41,941 bases of DNA, taken from positions 1 to 41,941 of the forward strand of contig JAHJOG010000289.1 in assembly GCA_018820395.1 (NCBI GenBank). The letters are read 5' to 3'. This DNA comes from Gammaproteobacteria bacterium (lineage in GTDB: Bacteria > Pseudomonadota > Gammaproteobacteria > Burkholderiales > Burkholderiaceae_C). This document shows positions 35,023 through 41,941 of the stretch, piece by piece (the first letter of the stretch is position 1; each line of letters opens with the position of its first letter). The notes beneath the pieces were generated by a model that had not been told where the DNA came from, made no database searches, and saw nothing but the letters and a program-made list of their open reading frames with translations. The translations under genes and the position numbers were made by a program.

Positions 35023-36204
35023 TCAGCCCAGCACGGTCTGCGCGACGATGTTTCTCTGCACCTCGTTGCTGCCGCCGTAGATGGTGGTCTTGCGCATGTT
35101 CAGGTAGCTGGTCACGAGCGGGGCCAGGCCCGCGTGGCCACCCGGGAAGTCGCCCTGCCAGCCGGCGGCCATGGCTTCACGGATGAGCGGCAGCGAGTAG
35201 GGCCCGCCGGCCAGCATCATGAGCTCGGTGTAGCGCTGCTGGATCTCGCTGCCTTTGATCTTGAGCAGGCCGGCGATGTCGAGCGAGTTCTTGCCGGAGG
35301 TGGCCGCCGACAGCACGCGAAGCACCAGCATCTCGAGCGCAACCACGTCGACCTCGAGCCGGGCGATCTCGTCGCGAAAGCGTTGGTCGTCCCAGACGCC
35401 TTCACTCTTGGCCAGGCGCTTGAGGCGTTCGAGTTCGCGCTTTGCGCGGTTCACGTCGGCGATGTTGGTGCGCTCGTGGGAGAGCAGGTGCTTGGCATAG
35501 GTCCAGCCCTTGTTCTCTTCGCCGATGAGGTTTTCTGCCGGCACCTCGACGTTGTCGAACCAGACTTCGTTGACTTCGACACTCCCGTCCATCAGCTTGA
35601 TGGGTCGCACGGTGACGCCGGGGGATTTCATATCGACCAGCAAGAAGCTGATGCCGGTCTGCGGCTTGCCTTCATTGCTCGTGCGCACCAGGCAGAAGAT
35701 CCACTCGCCGTACTGGCCCAACGTGGTCCAGGTCTTCTGTCCGTTGACGATGTACTTGTCGCCCTTGCGCTCGGCCTTGGTTTTGACTGACGCGAGATCG
35801 GATCCCGAGCCGGGCTCGCTGTAGCCCTGGCTCCACCACACCTCGCCGCTTGCGATGCCCGGGAGGAAGCGCTTCTGCTGTTCGGCATTGCCGAAGGCCT
35901 GGATCACGGGGGCGACCATCACGGGCCCGAAGGGCACGATGCGTGGGGCGCCAGCCAAGGCCGTTTCTTCCTCGAATAGATGCTTTTGCACCGCGCTCCA
36001 GCCGGGGCCGCCGAACTCCTTGGGCCAGCCGTAGCCCAGCCAGCCGTTCTTGCCGAGGATCCGGGCCCAGCGTTGCATGTCGTCGCGCGTCAATTCGAGC
36101 GAGTTGTGCACCTTGTGGGAGATGTCCTTGGGAAGGTTCGCCGCGACCCATGAACGGATCTCTTCGCGGAATGTCTGTTCTTCGGGCGTGAAGCTCAAAT
36201 CCAT
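35023..36204 (-). CDS. Acyl-CoA dehydrogenase, catalytic-type subunit
   Basis: A 393-residue FAD enzyme introducing a 2,3-double bond into acyl-CoA. FAD and substrate landmarks: WSQGYSEPGSGSDLASVKT, NGQKTWTTLGQYGEW, and the C-terminal IYGGSNEVQRNIVAQ, where the Glu of SNE is in the usual catalytic-base region. The ATG at 36204 begins the family-typical MDLSFTPEEQ; the longer open frame runs antisense through purN. It is first in a two-gene unit with the 371-residue partner and divergent from purN. Confidence 0.92.
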   Translation of the reverse strand: MDLSFTPEEQTFREEIRSWVAANLPKDISHKVHNSLELTRDDMQRWARILGKNGWLGYGWPKEFGGPGWSAVQKHLFEEETALAGAPRIVPFGPVMVAPVIQAFGNAEQQKRFLPGIASGEVWWSQGYSEPGSGSDLASVKTKAERKGDKYIVNGQKTWTTLGQYGEWIFCLVRTSNEGKPQTGISFLLVDMKSPGVTVRPIKLMDGSVEVNEVWFDNVEVPAENLIGEENKGWTYAKHLLSHERTNIADVNRAKRELERLKRLAKSEGVWDDQRFRDEIARLEVDVVALEMLVLRVLSAATSGKNSLDIAGLLKIKGSEIQQRYTELMMLAGGPYSLPLIREAMAAGWQGDFPGGHAGLAPLVTSYLNMRKTTIYGGSNEVQRNIVAQTVLG

Positions 36205-36345
36205 GCTTGCCTCGCTGTGTTGGATCGTCGATTGCCGCCATCGGCGGTCTTGGGAAGCCGTGGTTTTAGCACGGTCGTGCAGTTCTTCATGTCCGCGCCG
36301 CGACAAGGCTCGAGTCTTCGCGGCGAAGAGATAATCCCGCGCGCC

Positions 36346-36942
36346 ATGAAAAACATTGTGATCCTGATCTCGGGAGGCGGTTCCAACATGGCCGCCATTG
36401 CCCGGGCGGCCCGCGAAGAGGACTGGGGCCGCCGCCATGGTGCGGCCGTGGCGGCCGTGATCAGCAACCGTCAGGACGCTCCGGGGTTGGGCATCGCACG
36501 TTCGCTCGGCATCGCGACCGCAGTCGTGTCGCACAAATCCTTCGAGTCGCGCGAGCGTTTCGACGACGCTCTGGCGGATGCGATCGACGCCTATTCGCCG
36601 ACCCTGGTGGTTCTTGCCGGCTTCATGCGGATCCTCACGCCGCCCTTCGTCTCGCGTTACCAGGGGCGCCTGCTCAACATTCATCCGTCGCTGTTGCCCG
36701 CATTCCCCGGCTTGGACACGCACCGCCGCGCGATCGAGGCAGGCTGCCGGATCGCCGGTGCCACGGTGCACGAGGTGACGGCCGATCTGGATCACGGTCC
36801 GATCCTCGCTCAGGCCGCGGTTCCGGTGATGGCGGACGACACGCCCGAGCGGTTGGCAGAGCGGGTGCTTGCGGTCGAGCACCGGCTCTACCCGAAGTCC
36901 GTTGCAGACTGGCTCATGCGTGGTTCGTCTCGTCAGGCCTGA
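36346..36942 (+). CDS. purN: Phosphoribosylglycinamide formyltransferase (GAR transformylase)
   Basis: A 198-residue enzyme of purine synthesis that transfers the formyl group of 10-formyl-tetrahydrofolate to GAR. The catalytic residues Asn111, His113 and Asp149 correspond to Asn106, His108 and Asp144 of E. coli PurN, in NIHPSLLPAFPG and ADLDHGP. The phosphate-binding N-terminus ISGGGSNM is normal. The ATG at 36346 begins the family N-terminus. The methyltransferase gene follows after 41 bp on the same strand. Confidence 0.96.
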   Translation: MKNIVILISGGGSNMAAIARAAREEDWGRRHGAAVAAVISNRQDAPGLGIARSLGIATAVVSHKSFESRERFDDALADAIDAYSPTLVVLAGFMRILTPPFVSRYQGRLLNIHPSLLPAFPGLDTHRRAIEAGCRIAGATVHEVTADLDHGPILAQAAVPVMADDTPERLAERVLAVEHRLYPKSVADWLMRGSSRQA

Positions 36943-36983
36943 CCTTTCGCAGGACCTTCCAGGCGCGCTGACACAATCGGCGC

Positions 36984-38255
36984 ATGCACCCCAAAGCCTT
37001 GCTTGAGGCCTGCGCCGACTTGGTCGGGCGGGTCCTGAAATTCGATCACCCTGCCGATCAGGTCGTTTCCCGCTTCTTCCGAGAGCACCGGGAGTTCGGG
37101 CCGCGGGAGCGCACGACGTTGTCGGAGACGGTGTACGCCGTCTTGCGCAAGAAGCTGCTGTTCGATCACCTGTCCCCTTCGGGAAGCGGCTCGAAGGAGC
37201 GTCGGATGGCCATCCTCGGGTTTTACGGGCCGCGCGACTTTCTCAAGAGTGCGTTGAGCGACGTTGAAAAGCGGTGGCTCGACAACTGCGATCAGGTGAG
37301 CGAAGCGGATCTCTTGGACCGGCATCGGCATAACCTGCCGGAATGGCTGGTCGCGCCACTGAAGGCGCAGTTGGGAGACGGGTTCTGGAAGCTGACGGAG
37401 AGCCTTTCGCAGCCGGCACCCCTGGATCTGCGGGTCAATACGATCGCCGACAAACGATCGGACGTGCAGCGGGAACTCGCCACAGCCGGAATCAAGGCCA
37501 CGCCGACACCGTATTCGCCGTGGGGATTGCGGGTGGAGGGAAAGCCCAGCCTCGCCAAGGTCGATGCCTTCCAGCGCGGTGCGATCGAAGTGCAGGACGA
37601 GGGATCGCAGCTCCTGGCATTGCTGCTCGATGCCAAGCGCGGAGAAATGGTCGTGGATTTCTGCGCCGGTGCCGGTGGCAAGACGATGGCGATCGGCGCG
37701 TCGATGCGCAATACCGGCCGGCTCTACGCCTGGGACACTTCGGCGCACCGACTCGACGCCCTCAAGCCGAGGTTGGCGCGAGGCAAGCTCTCGAACGTGC
37801 ATCCCGCCGCCATTGCCCACGAGCGCGATGACCGCGTGAAGCGCCTGGCCGGCAAGATCGACAGGGTGCTGGTTGATGCGCCGTGTTCCGGCTTGGGGAC
37901 GCTGAGGCGCAACCCCGACCTGAAGTGGCGCCAATCGCCCGCGACCGTGTCCGAGATGGCTGCTCGCCAGCAGGCGATTCTTCTGAGCGCCGCGCGACTG
38001 GTGAAATCAGGCGGCCGCTTGGTCTACGCGACGTGCAGTCTGCTGCCCGAGGAAAACGAGGACATTGCCGAGGCTTTTTCGGCCGCGCACCCGGACTTCG
38101 TGCCTCAGGATGCAGGTCAGGTGCTGGAATCGCTCAAGGTCGACTCTGCCGGTCTTCTGTGTTCAGGCGGAGACCGAGGGACTCGATATCTGCGGCTGTG
38201 GCCCCATTTGCATGCGACAGACGGTTTTTTTGCCGCGATATGGAACCAAGCCTAA
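36984..38255 (+). CDS. RsmB/NOP family RNA cytosine-C5 methyltransferase
   Basis: A 423-residue SAM-dependent methyltransferase for rRNA or tRNA cytosine-C5. The N-terminal 140 residues are helical, resembling the NusB-like domain of RsmB. The SAM site is VVDFCAGAGGKTMAIG near 226-241. The two active-site cysteines are visible: Cys301 in DAPCSGLGTLRRNPD (motif IV) and Cys351 in YATCSLLPEENE (motif VI). RsmB (16S C967) is the best guess, but RsmF-like targets cannot be excluded, so no symbol is given. It follows purN. Confidence 0.93.
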   Translation: MHPKALLEACADLVGRVLKFDHPADQVVSRFFREHREFGPRERTTLSETVYAVLRKKLLFDHLSPSGSGSKERRMAILGFYGPRDFLKSALSDVEKRWLDNCDQVSEADLLDRHRHNLPEWLVAPLKAQLGDGFWKLTESLSQPAPLDLRVNTIADKRSDVQRELATAGIKATPTPYSPWGLRVEGKPSLAKVDAFQRGAIEVQDEGSQLLALLLDAKRGEMVVDFCAGAGGKTMAIGASMRNTGRLYAWDTSAHRLDALKPRLARGKLSNVHPAAIAHERDDRVKRLAGKIDRVLVDAPCSGLGTLRRNPDLKWRQSPATVSEMAARQQAILLSAARLVKSGGRLVYATCSLLPEENEDIAEAFSAAHPDFVPQDAGQVLESLKVDSAGLLCSGGDRGTRYLRLWPHLHATDGFFAAIWNQA

Positions 38256-38303
38256 GGGATAGACCTCAAACTTGCGGAAAACTTGTACGAAATCAAGGAT
38301 TTA

Positions 38304-38371
38304 GCCCCGCTTGAAGGGGCGACCCATTAAAATAGTCGGATACCTGTTTGAAGGCTGCGATTTCTGCAGCC
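38304..38371 (+). promoter_or_regulatory. Probable promoter and leader hairpins of the desaturase gene
   Basis: The 136-bp gap before the desaturase gene contains a GCCCC-GCTTGAA-GGGGC inverted repeat (38304-38320), a -10-like TAAAAT (38328-38333) without a clear -35, and a leader hairpin GGCTGC/GCAGCC (38353-38371) that ends 6 bp before the GGAG site at 38377. The arrangement would fit an activator- or temperature-dependent promoter, since membrane desaturases are often so controlled. This is inference. Confidence 0.35.
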
Positions 38372-38391
38372 GCTTTGGAGTAATTCACTCA

Positions 38392-39606
38392 ATGCTGCTT
38401 CCTGATTCTGCCGTGCTGAACGCTACCATCCAGTGGCTGGGCCACGGCCTGTGGGACCTTTCCTGGTGGGAGGTCGTGCTCTATACGCTCATCACGACGC
38501 ACATCACCATTGCTGCGGTCACCATCTTTTTGCACCGCACGCAAACGCATCGGGCGATGGACCTTGGGCCCATCCCCTCGCATTTCTTCCGCTTCTGGCT
38601 CTGGCTCGGCACCGGCATGGTGACCAAGGAGTGGGTTGCGATTCACCGCAAGCACCACGCCAAGTGCGAAACCGAAGAAGACCCGCACAGCCCGCAAGTG
38701 CGTGGGATCGATGAAGTCTTGTGGCGCGGTGCCGAGTTGTATCGTGCCGAGTCCAAGAACATGGAAACGATGGAACGTTACGGTCACGGCACGCCCGATG
38801 ACTGGCTCGAGCGCAACTTGTACACGCGCTACAGCTGGCAAGGTGTTGGCTTGATGCTCGTGCTGAATCTCGCACTTTTCGGCGCGTTGGGCATGGCCGT
38901 CTGGGCGGTCCAGATGCTGTGGATTCCCATCACGGCAGCTGGCGTCATCAACGGCATCGGTCACTACTGGGGCTATCGCAACTTCGAAGCGCCCGATGCG
39001 AGCCGGAACATTTCTCCTTGGGGCTTGATCATCGGCGGTGAAGAGTTGCACAACAACCATCACACCTATCCGACCTCTGCCAAGTTCTCCGTCAAGAAGT
39101 ACGAGTTCGATATCGGCTGGGTCTACATCCGCATGATGCAGACGATCGGTTGGGCCAAGGTCAAGAAGGTGCCGCCGAAGATGCAGATGGGCGATATCCG
39201 GCCGGTGGCGGACTCTCGCACCCTTGAAGCACTGATCGCCAATCGCTACGAAGTGATGGCCGGCTACGCGCGCGAAATGCGCCGTGCCACGCGCCAGGAA
39301 CTGGCCGTGCTCAAGGACAAGGGCGCCGACCTTTCGGTCCTCAAGGCGGCGCGACGCTGGCTCCACCGCGACGACGACAAGGTGCCTGCCGCAGCGCGGA
39401 GCCAGCTGGTTCAAGCCCGGGCGGCGCATCCGGTGCTCGACAAGATGGTGACGATGCGTGAAGAGTTGCGGCAGATGTGGCTCAACACATCGCAGTCTCG
39501 CGATCAACTGACCGCCGACCTTGCTGCCTGGTGCCACCGCGCCGAGGCAAGCGGTATCGCCGGCCTGCGCGACTTCTCGACACGGCTTCGCGCGGCCCAC
39601 GCCTGA
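38392..39606 (+). CDS. Membrane acyl-CoA/fatty acid desaturase
   Basis: A 404-residue integral-membrane di-iron desaturase. The eight-His metal site is visible as box 1 HRTQTH (48-53), box 2 HRKHH (85-89) and box 3 HNNHH (220-224). Hydrophobic segments lie at about 25-47, 62-78, 152-175 and 178-192. Residues 280-404 form a helical C-terminal extension not essential to the core. It introduces a double bond, probably delta-9, to adjust membrane fluidity. GGAG at 38377-38380 fits the ATG at 38392. It is monocistronic and ends at a strong bidirectional terminator. Confidence 0.92.
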   Translation: MLLPDSAVLNATIQWLGHGLWDLSWWEVVLYTLITTHITIAAVTIFLHRTQTHRAMDLGPIPSHFFRFWLWLGTGMVTKEWVAIHRKHHAKCETEEDPHSPQVRGIDEVLWRGAELYRAESKNMETMERYGHGTPDDWLERNLYTRYSWQGVGLMLVLNLALFGALGMAVWAVQMLWIPITAAGVINGIGHYWGYRNFEAPDASRNISPWGLIIGGEELHNNHHTYPTSAKFSVKKYEFDIGWVYIRMMQTIGWAKVKKVPPKMQMGDIRPVADSRTLEALIANRYEVMAGYAREMRRATRQELAVLKDKGADLSVLKAARRWLHRDDDKVPAAARSQLVQARAAHPVLDKMVTMREELRQMWLNTSQSRDQLTADLAAWCHRAEASGIAGLRDFSTRLRAAHA

Positions 39607-39612
39607 TCGGTT

Positions 39613-39669
39613 GATGCTGCCATTGGCAGCATCCCAATAAAAAAGCCCGCTGGTTCACAGCGGGCTTTT
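39613..39669. terminator. Double hairpin, bidirectional terminator between desaturase and rpmG
   Basis: Hairpin 1 (39613-39633) is GATGCTGCC/GGCAGCATC with an ATT loop. Hairpin 2 (39641-39669) is AAAAGCCCGCTG/CAGCGGGCTTTT with a GTTCA loop. Hairpin 2 ends in T on both strands, so it can serve both the desaturase and the convergent rpmBG transcript. Confidence 0.88.
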
Positions 39670-39687
39670 CTTTTGCCTGAGCTGAAA

Positions 39688-39861
39688 TTACTTCAGCTTG
39701 ATTTCCTTGTACTCGACGTGCTTGCGAGCCTTGGGGTCGAACTTCATGATCGACATCTTCTCGGGCATCGTCTTCTTGTTCTTGCTGGTCGTATAGAAAT
39801 GGCCGGTACCCGCAGTGGATTCCAGCTTGATCTTTTCGCGTCCGCCTTTGCTTGTTGCCAT
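39688..39861 (-). CDS. rpmG: 50S ribosomal protein L33
   Basis: A 57-residue ribosomal protein, read directly from the minus strand. The sequence is typical: [20 protein letters not shown], then [20 protein letters not shown], ending EIKLK. The cysteine pairs of the zinc-binding C+ form are absent, so this is the C-minus form. An AAAGGAAC-type site precedes the ATG at 39861. It lies 12 bp downstream of rpmB in the usual rpmB-rpmG order. Confidence 0.96.
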   Translation of the reverse strand: MATSKGGREKIKLESTAGTGHFYTTSKNKKTMPEKMSIMKFDPKARKHVEYKEIKLK

Positions 39862-39873
39862 GATTCAGTTCCT

Positions 39874-40107
39874 TTAGGCTTGGCCGCGGGCCCGCAGGTC
39901 TGCGAGTACGGCGTCGATGCCGTTCTTGTCGATGAGGCGAAGGGCGGCGCTCGAAACGCGCAAACGCACCCAGCGGTTTTCACTCTCGACCCAGAAACGG
40001 CGGTGTTGCAGGTTCGGCAGGAACCGGCGCTTGGTCTTGTTGTTGGCGTGGGAAACGTTGTTCCCCACCATCGGGCCTTTGCCCGTTACTTCGCATACGC
40101 GTGCCAT
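39874..40107 (-). CDS. rpmB: 50S ribosomal protein L28
   Basis: A 77-residue ribosomal protein with the family N-terminus [20 protein letters not shown] and the basic [18 protein letters not shown]. The ATG at 40107 was chosen on family match; the open frame continues upstream to 40251 but is leader sequence. It is first in the rpmB-rpmG unit, with a TATAAT box about 145 bp upstream. Confidence 0.96.
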   Translation of the reverse strand: MARVCEVTGKGPMVGNNVSHANNKTKRRFLPNLQHRRFWVESENRWVRLRVSSAALRLIDKNGIDAVLADLRARGQA

Positions 40108-40252
40108 TGTTGGACTCTTTCTAAAACAGCTGGCATCCGACAGCACCAGGGCGGCCGGATGGGTGACAGCTTGACCTCGCCAGAAGGGGGGCGGTGACCC
40201 CATGAGCACGTTGTGTCGACCACATGATGGCCGCCGCGCCGAAAAGCCCACG

Positions 40253-40258
40253 ATTATA
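40253..40258 (-). promoter_or_regulatory. Perfect TATAAT -10 box, probable rpmBG promoter
   Basis: On the minus strand the sequence reads GGGCTATAATCGTGGG, a consensus -10 hexamer lying 17 bp beyond the trxB stop. The hexamer 17 bp upstream (GAGTGA) is a poor -35. It would give rpmB a leader of roughly 140 nt, which holds a CATCCG/CGGATG inverted repeat but no recognised ribosomal-protein autoregulatory element. Confidence 0.5.
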
Positions 40259-40275
40259 GCCCGGCGCGACTCGAG

Positions 40276-41941
<1,666 letters not shown>

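Noticed and set aside
36205..36882. 226-residue N-terminal extension of the longer acyl-CoA dehydrogenase
   Set aside because: Antisense to purN and unlike any acyl-CoA dehydrogenase; the family N-terminus starts at 36204.

Overview
The window is about 42 kb of high-GC DNA, densely packed with genes and almost entirely chromosomal housekeeping and metabolic content. Gene content and protein style point to a betaproteobacterium of the Comamonadaceae, close to Variovorax. The pointers are a ribF-ileS-lspA cluster, trxB beside a Crp-like regulator, rpmB-rpmG, tctBA, paired acyl-CoA dehydrogenases, and many ATGA or GTGA gene overlaps. This assignment rests on recognition, not on a search. I saw no rRNA, tRNA, phage, insertion sequence or CRISPR array.

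Layout, left to right. 1-1649: the end of a DUF3883-like gene and a crotonase-family gene. 1666-7250 (minus): an apparent five-gene envelope operon, S1C protease, MoxR ATPase, DUF58, VWA membrane protein, and an MltB-type lytic transglycosylase that carries an in-frame stop. 7341-11856 (plus): tatD, a small exported Ala/Lys-rich protein with its own terminator, then an overlapping trio of deoxyinosine-type glycosylase, spermidine-synthase-like protein and GspE-type ATPase. 11939-15666: tctB-tctA and a gamma-glutamyltransferase-family gene, followed by a tandem structured repeat (15674-15866). 15903-19651: two EamA transporters, an atypical SDR and a quinone oxidoreductase.

19638-26977 (minus) is the most interesting block. 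A LacI regulator with a perfect palindromic operator is followed, with almost no gaps, by a complete binding-protein-dependent ABC importer, a GpdQ-like metallophosphodiesterase and an Na/Pi-type transporter with a PhoU-like tail. I read this as a substrate-induced pathway that imports a phosphodiester, cleaves it, and moves the released phosphate.

27065-31554 (minus) is ribF-ileS-lspA, with ribF carrying a one-base frameshift between its two domains and a REP-like inverted repeat before ileS. 31713-36204 holds an HNH nuclease, a lipoprotein hydrolase and two adjacent acyl-CoA dehydrogenases that look like the two chains of a heteromeric enzyme. 36346-39606 (plus) is purN, an RsmB/NOP methyltransferase and a fatty acid desaturase. 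39688-41226 (minus) is rpmG, rpmB and trxB. The right edge cuts a Crp-like regulator and ends in an exact 59-bp copy of sequence 225 bp upstream, probably an assembly artefact. Together with the broken mltB-like and ribF genes, this suggests draft-quality sequence, so the lesions should be confirmed before being treated as biology.
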